Assembly (NCBI GenBank): GCA_964524835.1
Contig: CAZGEG010000015.1
Span: 1 to 64,000, forward strand
From: JACRCG01 sp964524835
GTDB lineage: Bacteria > Desulfobacterota > Desulfuromonadia > Geobacterales > Pseudopelobacteraceae
Length of the DNA: 64,000 nt
Direction of reading: 5' to 3'
Shown: piece after piece, positions 16,648 through 25,320 of the stretch
Position numbering within the stretch: position 1 is the first letter of the stretch
Layout of the letters: each line of letters opens with the position of its first letter
Program-made: the position numbers and the translations under genes
The notes under the pieces: model-generated
Database searches by the model: none
The model's input: the letters and a program-made list of their open reading frames with translations, nothing else
What the model was told of the DNA's origin: nothing

Positions 16648-18066
16648 CTAACAGGATTCTTTCCGCTTCCGCATATACTGCAGGTACTGTTTCCCTTCCT
16701 TCAGCAGTTTCCGCCTCTCGTCGCCGTCAATCAGCATCCGGCCGATACTGCGGGCGATGTATTTCGGGCGGAAATAGAATTTGTTGTAGAACTCTTCCAC
16801 CGAGTTGAATATTTCCGTGCTGGACAGGCCCGGATAGTTGACGACACACTTCTGGTGGCCGCTGTCATCGAGAAAACTGTCCGAGGAGATCCACCCTTCC
16901 TGCTTGCAGAGCGTGTAGAATTCGGTGCCGGGATAGGGTGAGGCAAGAGAGGCCTGAATCGAATTCAGGTCGAGCTGCTTGGCAAAATCAATCGTCTGGC
17001 GGATCGTTTCCTTCGTCTCGCCCGGCAGCCCCATGATGAACGCGCCATGAATCGACAGCCCCAGCTTTTTGCAGTCTTTGGCAAACTGCAGCGCCTGGGC
17101 GGTCGTAACCCCCTTCTTGATGTTTTTCAGAATCTGGTCATTGCCGCTTTCAAAACCGACTACGACATGGCGCAACCCGGCTTCACGAAGTGTTTTCAGC
17201 GTCTCGTAATCGGTATTGGCGCGGGCGTTGATCGTCCAGGAGATGCCGAGCGGCTTGAGCAATCCGGCTATTTCACGGGCATGCTGCCGATCAGCGGTAA
17301 AGGTGTCGTCATCAAAAGAGAGCTCACGCATTTCCGGGATATTGTCGACGATCCATTTGACCTCCTCATACACATTCCGGGGCGACCGGACCCGCATGGT
17401 GCGGCCGGAAAAAGTCTGCGGCCAGAGGCAGTAGATGCAGTGGGAAGGGCAGCCGCGGCTGGAATAGATCGAAACATACGGATTTTTGAAATGCGGGATG
17501 ACGTATTCCGCAATCGGCAGGTCCCGCTTGTAAATCGGCGCGACAAAAGGGAGCGCGTCCAGGTCGTCTATCGGAGGGCGGTCGGGAGTATGCACGACCT
17601 GTCCGTCACTGAAGAAACTGATGCCGTCCACCCGGCTCCGTTCGCGCCCTTCGCACAGCTCCTTGGTGGAGTAATCAAACTCGCCCCGGCAGACGATATC
17701 GATGATCCCGGCACCGGCCCGGAGAGATTCCTCCGGCAGCACGGATACATGCGGCCCGGTCAGGACCGTCACGATATCCGGCTTGACCTCCTTGATGCGG
17801 CGGGCGGTTTCTATATCGATCTTCAGCGTCGGGGTGGAGGTATACATCACCACCATATCGAAATCCCCGGCAATGGCGAGGCACTCTTCAAGCGTATATT
17901 TCTGCACCGGGGCGTCGACGACACGGCTTCCCTCGATCATGCCGGCAGGGAAACAGAGCCAGGTCGGATACCAGAACGAGGTAACTTCACGGGATGCCTG
18001 ATAGCGGGCGCCGGCACCGCCATCGAAGTCTTCAAACGTTGGCGGATTTAAAAAAAGCGGTTTCAT
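16648..18066 (-). CDS. hpnJ: Hopanoid biosynthesis radical SAM protein HpnJ
   Basis: 472 residues from the ATG at 18066, which has AAGGAG seven bases ahead. HpnJ contracts the glucosamine ring to the cyclitol of bacteriohopanetetrol cyclitol ether. The family start MKPLFLNPPTFEDFDGGAGARYQA is recognisable. A B12-binding-like N-terminal domain is followed by the radical SAM cluster motif SRGCPSHCIYC (CX3CX2C) near residue 205. C-terminal features (RGMLIDGDERRKLLKEGKQYLQYM) match the family. It is separated from hpnK by a palindromic repeat. Confidence 0.92.
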   Translation of the reverse strand: MKPLFLNPPTFEDFDGGAGARYQASREVTSFWYPTWLCFPAGMIEGSRVVDAPVQKYTLEECLAIAGDFDMVVMYTSTPTLKIDIETARRIKEVKPDIVTVLTGPHVSVLPEESLRAGAGIIDIVCRGEFDYSTKELCEGRERSRVDGISFFSDGQVVHTPDRPPIDDLDALPFVAPIYKRDLPIAEYVIPHFKNPYVSIYSSRGCPSHCIYCLWPQTFSGRTMRVRSPRNVYEEVKWIVDNIPEMRELSFDDDTFTADRQHAREIAGLLKPLGISWTINARANTDYETLKTLREAGLRHVVVGFESGNDQILKNIKKGVTTAQALQFAKDCKKLGLSIHGAFIMGLPGETKETIRQTIDFAKQLDLNSIQASLASPYPGTEFYTLCKQEGWISSDSFLDDSGHQKCVVNYPGLSSTEIFNSVEEFYNKFYFRPKYIARSIGRMLIDGDERRKLLKEGKQYLQYMRKRKESC

Positions 18067-18146
18067 TACAGCTCCTTGCCTCATATTCAACAGTTCACGA
18101 ATAGCAGGTATCCCGGCGAAAAGTCAAGGTTTACAAGGTCTGGCGA

Positions 18147-18180
18147 CAATAAAAACGGGATACCCGACCCGGATATCCCG
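18147..18180 (-). terminator. Terminator of the ComEA-like gene
   Basis: On the minus strand CGGGATATCC / GGTATCCCG forms a stem followed by TTTTTATTG, 28 bases after the stop. Confidence 0.85.
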
Positions 18181-18207
18181 CTAGAGTCAACCATCAAAGT
18201 CGCCTCG

Positions 18208-18585
18208 TCATTTTTTCGGCTGCTTCGCGATCAGCTGGTCCTTGACCTGTTCATACAGGACGCCAGGAACTATTTTTCGGGACTTGAGTTGCGCTTTATT
18301 GGCGTAGGGACGGCCGGCAATGATTTTTGCCGCATAGGCATCGCCGATCCCGGAGATGGCCTTCAGTTCGGCTTCAGTCGCTGTGTTGATATCCACAACA
18401 TTCGCCTTCGCTGCGGCTTTCGCATCCGCAGCATTTGCCTTCGCAGTATCCTTGCCTGCCACGGCTGGAGCCTTGGCGTCAGCTTTCACACCCGCTGCAG
18501 GGGCCTTTACGTCGACGGCGAATCCCAGACCGGCTGATACCAGCAGTGAAACGACGGCCAAAGCAGTTTTTGCAAAAATTTTCAT
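18208..18585 (-). CDS. Secreted helix-hairpin-helix protein (ComEA-like)
   Basis: 125 residues. A signal peptide (MKIFAKTALAVVSLLVSAGLGFA) is followed by an Ala/Lys-rich spacer of about 40 residues. A C-terminal helix-hairpin-helix domain (VVDINTATEAELKAISGIGDAYAAKIIAGRPYANKAQL) closes it, as in ComEA-type DNA-binding proteins. The start has GGAGG eight bases ahead. It could bind DNA in the periplasm during uptake, but no other competence gene is near. It has its own terminator. Confidence 0.85.
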   Translation of the reverse strand: MKIFAKTALAVVSLLVSAGLGFAVDVKAPAAGVKADAKAPAVAGKDTAKANAADAKAAAKANVVDINTATEAELKAISGIGDAYAAKIIAGRPYANKAQLKSRKIVPGVLYEQVKDQLIAKQPKK

Positions 18586-18858
18586 ACACGTACCTCCAGG
18601 ATGAAATATATTGAGGCTCTTCTACAAACAACGCCTGGATAAGTCAACCACGATTTTATGCAGGAGACTGCCGACTCGACCTTGCATGGATGCTTCGACA
18701 CAGAAAAACCGGAGGTATTATTAATTCAAAGCTTAACAGTCAAATTCACGAGACCGGGGCTGCAAGAAATTCTTTTCCTTGCCCAGCCGATTATGGTAGG
18801 TAACCGGGTATCTATATTGTGTCTCACCATTTCAGCAGATTATAAGGAGAAGGAACCG

Positions 18859-19233
18859 ATGAGCAGCAAAAAACCTGAATTGACTTTCAAATATGTATTC
18901 AATTACGGCTACAACCCTACCTATGTAAACGGTGCCCAGGGCGGCTTTTCCCCCCGCGGCGAAATGGTGATCAACTTCTATCTGGAGCGCCAGCCGCTGC
19001 CGGAAGCAATTTCACATGAGATCACCGCTGAAGGCGCAATCGGTCGGGAAACCGGAGCAGAACCGAAAGACCTGGCAAGCAGCATGGTGCGGTTTATTGA
19101 TACCGGCGTTGTCATGAGCTACGAAAACGCCAAGGTGTTCCATGCCTGGATGGGGGATAAACTGCGGGAAGTCGAGGATATGCACAAGGCCCGTGCCGCC
19201 TTCGAACAGTCAGAGGCCGGCGGACAGGCCTGA
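18859..19233 (+). CDS. Conserved-looking hypothetical protein
   Basis: 124 residues from the ATG at 18859, eight bases after AAGGAGAAGGA; the frame upstream of it lacks a site and has a different composition. I do not recognise the family. It is soluble, with a beta-rich N-terminal half (ELTFKYVFNYGYNPTYVNGAQGGFSPRGEMVINFYLERQPLP) and a helical C-terminus. The next gene starts two bases after its stop, so they probably form an operon. Confidence 0.75.
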   Translation: MSSKKPELTFKYVFNYGYNPTYVNGAQGGFSPRGEMVINFYLERQPLPEAISHEITAEGAIGRETGAEPKDLASSMVRFIDTGVVMSYENAKVFHAWMGDKLREVEDMHKARAAFEQSEAGGQA

Positions 19234-19235
19234 CA

Positions 19236-20024
19236 GTGGGAATTGCCATAGTGAAAAAGAGTATCGAGAAGTTGTGTATTGCCGCGGTGAGCGCCGCTTT
19301 TATGGCACTTGCGTTCTTTTGTCCGGCGGACCGTGCGGCTGCTTTCCCGATCCCCGAGCGGCTGGAGTTCGAACTCTCCTATACCGGCATCAGGGCCGGT
19401 CACGCGGTCCAGGAAGTCACCCAGGTCGGCACGGATATACATATCGTTTCAACCGCCCGATCGGCAGAGTGGCTGCGCTTCTTTTTCCCGGTGGATGACC
19501 GGATCGAATCGCATCTGACTTCAGGCACGCCGCCGCTGCACATCGGTTCTCCGCGTCTGTACCGGGAGCGTAAACATGAAGGGAAAACGAAAACAAACCG
19601 GGAAGCACGGTTCGACCGCCAGAAACTGGAAGTTACAACCATCGATCACCGCAACGGGAGCGAGAAGAAGCAGGCCATTACCAAGCGGACCTACGATACC
19701 CTTTCAAGCTTCTACTACTTCCGTACGATACCGCTGCAGGTCGGCGCGTCTTATTTTATCGATATCTATGACTGCAAGCGGCTCTGGAACACGGAAGTGA
19801 AGGTGCTGCGCCGTGAAGAGCTCGTCACCCCTCTGGGACGATTCAAAACCATAGTCATCCAGCCGCTCCTGAAATCGGAGGGGATTTTTGCGCGGACGGG
19901 GGATATGTTCATCTGGCTGACTGACGATGACCGCCGGATACCGATACAGATGAAATCAAAGGTCATCGTCGGCAGTATAACCGCCACCCTGACCGGAGGC
20001 AGCTACTGGCCGGCGAGAAAATGA
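19236..20024 (+). CDS. DUF3108 periplasmic protein
   Basis: 262 residues from a GTG at 19236; a GTG at 19251 (KKSIEKLCIAAV) is an equal candidate. A signal peptide (LCIAAVSAAFMALAFFCPADRAAA) precedes a beta-rich domain: LEFELSYTGIRAGHAVQEV, FFPVDDRIESHL, RLYRERKHEGKTKTNREARFDRQ, DTLSSFYYFRTIPL and WLTDDDRRIPIQMKSKVIVGSITATL. These are the hallmarks of DUF3108, an outer-membrane-related beta-barrel-like fold of unknown role. It closely follows the preceding hypothetical gene. Confidence 0.82.
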   Translation: MGIAIVKKSIEKLCIAAVSAAFMALAFFCPADRAAAFPIPERLEFELSYTGIRAGHAVQEVTQVGTDIHIVSTARSAEWLRFFFPVDDRIESHLTSGTPPLHIGSPRLYRERKHEGKTKTNREARFDRQKLEVTTIDHRNGSEKKQAITKRTYDTLSSFYYFRTIPLQVGASYFIDIYDCKRLWNTEVKVLRREELVTPLGRFKTIVIQPLLKSEGIFARTGDMFIWLTDDDRRIPIQMKSKVIVGSITATLTGGSYWPARK

Positions 20025-20113
20025 CGTCACGGTAAATATCCTTCCCTTTCACGCTTCAGCATGGTAGATAAGAGTCGTCTCTAACGTTGTTTTACCCGAA
20101 CGGGAGCTTGTTT

Positions 20114-20860
20114 ATGATTACATTCACCGGCGTGCACAAGTGGTTTAAGACCCTGCACGTGCTTAACGATATCAACCTGCATGTCACCCCCGGCGAGGTG
20201 CTGGTAGTGTGTGGCCCGTCCGGGTCCGGGAAATCAACCCTGATCCGCACCATCAATCAGCTGGAACCGATCAACGAGGGTACCCTGATTGTAGACGGCA
20301 TGAATCTCTCCGATAAAAAAACCGACCTCAACAGGTTGCGGGCAGAGGTCGGCTTCGTTTTCCAGCAGTTCAATCTGTACCCGCACCTGTCGGTTATCAG
20401 CAACATCACCCTGGCTCCCACCAAAATCCGTAATGTCCCGAAAAAAGAAGCCGAAGAGCAGGCGATGGTGCTGCTCAACCGGGTTGGTCTCGCCGAAAAA
20501 CGGGACGCCTACCCTTCGCAGCTCTCCGGCGGCCAGCAGCAGCGGGTGGCAATTGCCCGCGCCCTGGCGATGAAACCCCGCATCATGCTGTTCGACGAAC
20601 CGACTTCGGCCCTCGACCCCGAGATGATCGGCGAAGTTCTGGCGGTCATGAAGGATCTGGCGCTCTCGGGCATGACCATGGTCGTGGTAACTCACGAAAT
20701 GGGCTTTGCCCGCGAGGTGGCGCACCGGGTCGCGTTCATGGATTACGGGGTCATACTGGAAGAGGCGCCTCCCGAAGATTTTTTCCTGCGGCCGCAGCAT
20801 GATCGCGCCAAACAGTTCCTGCGCCAGCTTTTGACGCCGATGCAGAGCGAATGCCCCTGA
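20114..20860 (+). CDS. glnQ: Polar amino-acid ABC transporter, ATP-binding protein
   Basis: 248 residues from the ATG at 20114 (GGGAG ahead); the longer frame from 20087 is unlikely. Walker A GPSGSGKST, Q-loop FQQFNLYPHLSV, signature LSGGQQQR, Walker B IMLFDEPTSALDPE and switch His VVVTHEMG are all present, in the GlnQ/HisP subgroup. It forms a transporter with the binding protein and two permeases that follow on the same strand. Substrate is probably a polar amino acid such as glutamine or glutamate; the gene symbol is by family. Confidence 0.92.
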   Translation: MITFTGVHKWFKTLHVLNDINLHVTPGEVLVVCGPSGSGKSTLIRTINQLEPINEGTLIVDGMNLSDKKTDLNRLRAEVGFVFQQFNLYPHLSVISNITLAPTKIRNVPKKEAEEQAMVLLNRVGLAEKRDAYPSQLSGGQQQRVAIARALAMKPRIMLFDEPTSALDPEMIGEVLAVMKDLALSGMTMVVVTHEMGFAREVAHRVAFMDYGVILEEAPPEDFFLRPQHDRAKQFLRQLLTPMQSECP

Positions 20861-20976
20861 TTGCCGGTTTATCAGTAAGTATGTCATCGCTTTCTGCTCT
20901 TTCCTGCAGAAATTGACTTCATAAACGCGCTTTTCCTGTTTATCAGGGCTACACCATCACACGAGGAGGAAACACA

Positions 20977-21792
20977 ATGAAAAAACTGGTAACGTTGTTC
21001 ATGATCATGGCCTTTGCAGCGATCACCGCCAAGACAGCCCTGGCAGGCGACACCCTGGCAGAGGCGAAGAAGAAAGGGGTGCTTGTGGTCGGCTGCAAGG
21101 ATTCCCTCCCCCCTTTCGGTTACATTGATGAGAAAACCCGCCAGATCGTCGGCTACGACATCGATTTTGTCAACGCGATCGCCAGGAAAATGGGCGTAAA
21201 AGTCGAACTCAAGCCGGTGACTTCCGCCAGCCGCATGCCGCAGCTGCAGGAAGGACACATCGATATCATTGCCGCCACCATGACCAAGAATGCCGAGCGT
21301 GCCAAGGTTATCGACTTCAGCCATACCTATTTCTTTACCGGCCAGAAATTCATCACCAAAAAAGGTACCGTCAAGAGTCTGAAAGACCTGGAAGGTAAGC
21401 GGATCGGCACCGCCAAGGGCTCAACGTCCGAGCAGAACGTCAAGAAGGCCATCCCTTCCTCGACCGTGCTCTCGTTTGATGACTACCCCCAGGCATTCCT
21501 GGCTCTGCAGCAGGGCAAAGTATCTGCGGTCACCACCGACGAAGCGATCCTGGCCGGCATCCTTGCCAAAGCCCCCAACAAAGCCCAGTTTGAAATCCCC
21601 GCCATCCAGATTTCCGATGAGCCTTATGGCCTCGGGATGCGCAAGGGAGACACAAATTTTGTCAACTTCGTCAACAAGACCATCCTTGAAATGGAAAAGA
21701 GCGGCGAAGCTGCAAAAATTTTCGACAAATGGTTCGGTCCGAGCACCCAGTTTCACCTGGATCGCACTTTCAAGATTTCCGCAGACAAGTAA
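20977..21792 (+). CDS. Amino-acid ABC transporter, periplasmic binding protein
   Basis: 271 residues. A signal peptide (MKKLVTLFMIMAFAAITAKTALA) is followed by a family 3 solute-binding protein: GVLVVGCKDSLPPFGYIDEKTRQIVGYDIDFVNAIARKMGV, then the conserved IDIIAATMTKNAERAKVIDFSHTYF and DDYPQAFLALQQGKVSAVTTDEAIL. AGGAGG lies eight bases ahead of the ATG. It belongs with the ATPase upstream and the permeases downstream. A palindromic repeat separates it from the first permease gene. Confidence 0.92.
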   Translation: MKKLVTLFMIMAFAAITAKTALAGDTLAEAKKKGVLVVGCKDSLPPFGYIDEKTRQIVGYDIDFVNAIARKMGVKVELKPVTSASRMPQLQEGHIDIIAATMTKNAERAKVIDFSHTYFFTGQKFITKKGTVKSLKDLEGKRIGTAKGSTSEQNVKKAIPSSTVLSFDDYPQAFLALQQGKVSAVTTDEAILAGILAKAPNKAQFEIPAIQISDEPYGLGMRKGDTNFVNFVNKTILEMEKSGEAAKIFDKWFGPSTQFHLDRTFKISADK

Positions 21793-21796
21793 GCAA

Positions 21797-21857
21797 TGTG
21801 TGAGGAGTGAGGGGTGAGGGGTTTTCCTCTTTACCCCTCGCTCGTCACCCCTCACAG
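21797..21857. repeat. Intergenic palindromic repeat (GTGAGGGGTGAGGGG type)
   Basis: TGTGAGGAGTGAGGGGTGAG pairs imperfectly with CTCGTCACCCCTCACA on the right, forming a long hairpin between the binding protein and permease genes. Related sequence occurs inside the ABC exporter gene at 1919-2037. Confidence 0.75.
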
Positions 21858-21866
21858 GGATTATTC

Positions 21867-22574
21867 GTGCTCAACTACACGCTAGACTGGTCAATCATAA
21901 CATCCGGCAAATATTTCGACTGGCTCGTCTCAGGACTGCTCACGACACTCAAGCTGTCGATGGTTTCCATCGTGCTGGCCTTCCTGCTGGGCCTGCTGAT
22001 TGCGGTCATGCGCATGGCGCACAGCAGGCCGGTACGCTGGTTCGCGCACGCCTACCTCGAGTTTTTCCGCAATACCCCGCTGCTGGTGCAGATCTTCTTC
22101 TGGTATTTCGGCTCCTACAAGATTCTTCCGACCTTCGTCAATGACTGGCTTAACGAAACCGGCTTTGAATTCGCCGCCGCCGCCATCGCCCTGACCATCT
22201 ACACCTCGGCCTTTATCGCCGAAGACATCCGCTCCGGAGTGCTCTCGATCCCGAAGGAGCAGATGGAAGCGGCCCGCAGCGCAGGTTTTTCCTACCTCCG
22301 CTCGATGCAGTACATCATCCTGCCGCAGGCGATACGCATCACGGTTCCGCCGCTGGTCAACCAGTTTCTCAACCTGGCCAAGAACTCATCGCTGGCAATG
22401 ACCATCGGCGTCATGGAGATGACCTACCAGGCCCGGCAGGTCGAAAGCTACACCTTCAAGGGTTTTGAGGCCTTTACCGCCGCCACGGTGGTTTACCTGG
22501 CCCTCTCGATCATCATCACCTCCCTGGTAAACCTGTACAACGAAAAAGTCCTGAACGTTCACAAGGCGGCCTGA
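21867..22574 (+). CDS. Amino-acid ABC transporter, permease 1
   Basis: 235 residues from a GTG at 21867 (AGGGAT ahead). The longer frame reads through the palindromic repeat and is rejected. It has five membrane helices and the HisM/GlnP family EAA loop (EDIRSGVLSIPKEQMEAARSAGFSYLRSMQYIILPQAIRITVPPL). It is one base from the second permease and forms the channel with it. Confidence 0.92.
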   Translation: MLNYTLDWSIITSGKYFDWLVSGLLTTLKLSMVSIVLAFLLGLLIAVMRMAHSRPVRWFAHAYLEFFRNTPLLVQIFFWYFGSYKILPTFVNDWLNETGFEFAAAAIALTIYTSAFIAEDIRSGVLSIPKEQMEAARSAGFSYLRSMQYIILPQAIRITVPPLVNQFLNLAKNSSLAMTIGVMEMTYQARQVESYTFKGFEAFTAATVVYLALSIIITSLVNLYNEKVLNVHKAA

Positions 22575-22575
22575 T

Positions 22576-23274
22576 ATGGAACAGTTCTTCAACATATCGG
22601 TCATTACCGACAATTTCACCTATTTCATGATCGGACGCTTCCCGCACGGTCCGCTCGGGGGGGTCGGACTGACGCTGTATCTGGCGGTTGTTTCCTGCAT
22701 CCTCTCCTTCTTCGGCGGATTGATTCTGGGGCTCCTCAGCATCTCGCGTTTCTCCCTCGTGCGTTATCCGGCCCTGGCCTTCATCAACCTGGTGCGCGGC
22801 ATGCCGCTGCTGATGGTCATATTCTGGATGTACTTTCTTCTGCCGGCCCTGTTCGGCAAGGTGGCCGAGAACAATACCGTCATCATGGCGCTGACCCTCT
22901 TCACGTCGGCCTACATGTCGCGCATCGTCGTGGCCGGCATCGAAGGGATCCCCAAGGGACAGACCGAAGCGGCTCTCTCCACCGGCCTGTCATCCTGGCA
23001 GGTCATGCTGTATATCGTTCTCCCGCAGGGACTGCGCAACATGATCCCGTCGTTCGTCAACCAGTTCGTATCGCTGATCAAGGATACGTCGCTGGCGTTC
23101 ATCGTCGGGGTTTCTGAGCTGACTCATGTCGCCACCCAGATCAACAATCGCACCATGGCCTTCCCTACCGAAATCTTTGTCTTTATCGCCATCATCTACT
23201 TCATCCTCTGCTACGCCTTCACCAGTCTCTCCCGCTGGCTGGAGGGGCGCCTGTCGTGGTCCAAGGCAATCTAA
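22576..23274 (+). CDS. Amino-acid ABC transporter, permease 2
   Basis: 232 residues, same family as the preceding gene, with the EAA loop AGIEGIPKGQTEAALSTGLSSWQVMLYIVLPQGLRNMIPSF. It has five or six membrane helices. The two permeases together with the ATPase and binding protein make a complete importer. Confidence 0.92.
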   Translation: MEQFFNISVITDNFTYFMIGRFPHGPLGGVGLTLYLAVVSCILSFFGGLILGLLSISRFSLVRYPALAFINLVRGMPLLMVIFWMYFLLPALFGKVAENNTVIMALTLFTSAYMSRIVVAGIEGIPKGQTEAALSTGLSSWQVMLYIVLPQGLRNMIPSFVNQFVSLIKDTSLAFIVGVSELTHVATQINNRTMAFPTEIFVFIAIIYFILCYAFTSLSRWLEGRLSWSKAI

Positions 23275-23280
23275 CCAATC

Positions 23281-24036
23281 GTGTCTCCTGAAATCCTCCT
23301 GCCGCTGCTCTTCGGGGCCGCCTTTGTAGCCGGTCTGGTCGACGCCATCGCCGGCGGCGGCGGGCTGATCACCGTCCCGGTCCTGATGGGTATCGGCCTC
23401 CCCCCGCAGGTGGCGCTCGGCACCAACAAACTCCAGGCATCGTTCGGCTCAGGCAGCGCCATGCTCCATTTCGTGCGCGTCGGCACCGTGAAAATGAGCG
23501 ACTGCCGGACCGGCATCATCTGGACAGCGGTCGGCGCGGCGCTCGGGGTCTGGGGGGTGCAGCTTCTCGACGCGACGGTACTGAAGCAGCTGATCCCCTG
23601 GCTGCTGGCAGCAATCGCGATCTACACGCTCCTTTCCCCCAGCCTCGGCGCTGAAGATTCCCACGCCCGGATGAAGTCCGGCCCGTTCTACCTGCTGTTC
23701 GGAGTGTCGATCGGTTTCTATGACGGTTTTTTCGGCCCGGGAACCGGTTCGTTCTGGACGATGGCGCTGATGATGCTGCTCGGCTACTCCATGATTCGGG
23801 CCACCGCCACCACCAAGGTCATGAACTTCACCAGCAATTTCGTGGCGCTGATCTTTTTTCTTTCGGTCGGGCAGGTGCGCTTTACGGAAGGGATTGTGAT
23901 GGGGGTCGGACAGTTCCTGGGGGCGCGGGTCGGGTCACGCCTGGTCATCAAACGGGGCACCGCCTTTATCAGGCCGGTGTTCATCACGATGGTGCTGGCT
24001 CTGGTCGGACGGCTGATCTACCTGAACTTTAAATAA
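23281..24036 (+). CDS. TauE/SafE family membrane carrier (TSUP)
   Basis: 251 residues, GTG start six bases after the permease stop. The TSUP signature is present in both halves: FVAGLVDAIAGGGGLITVPVLMGIGLPPQVALGTNKLQASFGS and SIGFYDGFFGPGTGSFWTMALMMLLGYS...TATTKVMNFTSN. Eight helices are expected. The family exports or imports small sulfur-containing or organic anions; the substrate here is not known. It may be co-transcribed with the amino-acid transporter. Confidence 0.9.
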   Translation: MSPEILLPLLFGAAFVAGLVDAIAGGGGLITVPVLMGIGLPPQVALGTNKLQASFGSGSAMLHFVRVGTVKMSDCRTGIIWTAVGAALGVWGVQLLDATVLKQLIPWLLAAIAIYTLLSPSLGAEDSHARMKSGPFYLLFGVSIGFYDGFFGPGTGSFWTMALMMLLGYSMIRATATTKVMNFTSNFVALIFFLSVGQVRFTEGIVMGVGQFLGARVGSRLVIKRGTAFIRPVFITMVLALVGRLIYLNFK

Positions 24037-24059
24037 ACCTTCGCAGTATCAACTATCTT

Positions 24060-24115
24060 TAGAGAAATAGTCCCCCACCCCCAGTATCCCGCGTGCATGT
24101 TTGTCGTCATAGCGG
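24060..24115 (-). pseudogene. Relic of the 3' end of a YajD-like HNH gene
   Basis: On the minus strand this reads YDDKHARGILG..DYF, matching the C-terminus HDDEHSRGVLGEYL of the intact HNH gene at 28089-28406 in the same orientation, with a six-base insertion and scattered mismatches. Nothing upstream of it is recognisable. Confidence 0.5.
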
Positions 24116-24248
24116 CGAGAATGATTCTACTTAAAGATTCAATTCATTTCTAATGGTTTCCCCCAATAGACGGCAATAATTATTTCCACTACATATAGCG
24201 TTCTTAATAATTATCATCAGGAGCAAACGTAAAGGAGGCAAACCTTTA

Positions 24249-25319
24249 ATGGTAATATGCGCAACCCAGAACGAAGGACAGTTCTGCCCGATAAGCAAGG
24301 GCAAATGCCCCGGGATCTGCGTCTTCGCCGAAATATTCGAAAACATCAACATCGGCATCATTGTGTTGAATGTCGGGAGCAAAGACGTTCTGTTTCAAAA
24401 TGAATGTGCTCTGTCGCTCTTCAGATCTGCGGAAAACTCGGGAAGTTACGACTATCTCCGTTCCCTGCTGTTCTCAAACATATCGGATGAGGAGCTGAAG
24501 GAAAAAAAATTCAGCCCGTTTACCCTTAACCTCTTGGGAATCATCTATGGCTACACGGTCTACTACATCGGCAGCGGCTTCCTCTGGATTTTCATAAACG
24601 ACATAACCGACAAAAAAAGGCTCGAATCCATAGCCGAGGCCGTGGAAATAATGGATAACGTCGGTTACATATTCTCCGGAATCAGGCATGAGATAGGCAA
24701 CCCTATAAACTCGATAAAAATGACGCTGAGCGTATTGAAGAACAACCTGGACACGTTCAGCAAGGAGGCCATGACCCAGTATGTGGAAAGATCTCTCGCC
24801 GAGATAACGAGAGTGGAGTATCTGCTCAAGTCGCTGAGAAGTTTCAGCTTGTTCGAGAGGGCCGAAATTAAGGAGATGGATGTTTCCGTTTTCCTTGACA
24901 AGCTATTGTCGCTTGTAGGGGAAGATTTCTCGAAAAAGGGCGTACATGTGTCGTCCAAAGTCCAGGAAGGAGCCAAAAGGGTGCTGGCCGACCCGCGTCT
25001 GCTCCAGCAGGTAATGCTGAACATTCTGGTCAACGCGGTCGATGCGGTCGAGGGGCGGAAAGATCCGGAGATTGCCATTAATGTGACCAGGTTTTCAGGT
25101 CTTGTCTGGGTCCGGGTCATTGACAATGGCTGCGGGATAAAGCCGGAGCAGATGAAGGAAATTTTCAAGCCGTTTTATACATCCAAACCGCACGGGACCG
25201 GGCTTGGGATGGCGATTACGAGGAAGATGCTGGCCAGCATGAAATGCACCATAGAAGTGGAAAGCACCGTGGATATCGGCACGGCCATAATCATTTCAAT
25301 ACCCGAAGGAAACAACTGA
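24249..25319 (+). CDS. PAS-type sensor histidine kinase with N-terminal Cys cluster
   Basis: 356 residues. AAAGGAGG lies nine bases ahead of the ATG. Residues 1-24 carry four Cys (positions 4, 13, 20, 24). A PAS-like domain follows (ENINIGIIVLNVGSKDVLFQNE). The dimerisation box has the phospho-His at about 147 (SGIRHEIGNPINSI). The ATPase domain has N, G1 and G2 boxes (QVMLNILVNAVDAVEG, DNGCGIKPEQ, GTGLGMAIT). No membrane helix is seen, so it should sense in the cytoplasm. It is two bases from the regulator that follows. ATA and AGG codons are much commoner than in neighbours. Confidence 0.85.
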   Translation: MVICATQNEGQFCPISKGKCPGICVFAEIFENINIGIIVLNVGSKDVLFQNECALSLFRSAENSGSYDYLRSLLFSNISDEELKEKKFSPFTLNLLGIIYGYTVYYIGSGFLWIFINDITDKKRLESIAEAVEIMDNVGYIFSGIRHEIGNPINSIKMTLSVLKNNLDTFSKEAMTQYVERSLAEITRVEYLLKSLRSFSLFERAEIKEMDVSVFLDKLLSLVGEDFSKKGVHVSSKVQEGAKRVLADPRLLQQVMLNILVNAVDAVEGRKDPEIAINVTRFSGLVWVRVIDNGCGIKPEQMKEIFKPFYTSKPHGTGLGMAITRKMLASMKCTIEVESTVDIGTAIIISIPEGNN

Positions 25320-25320
25320 C

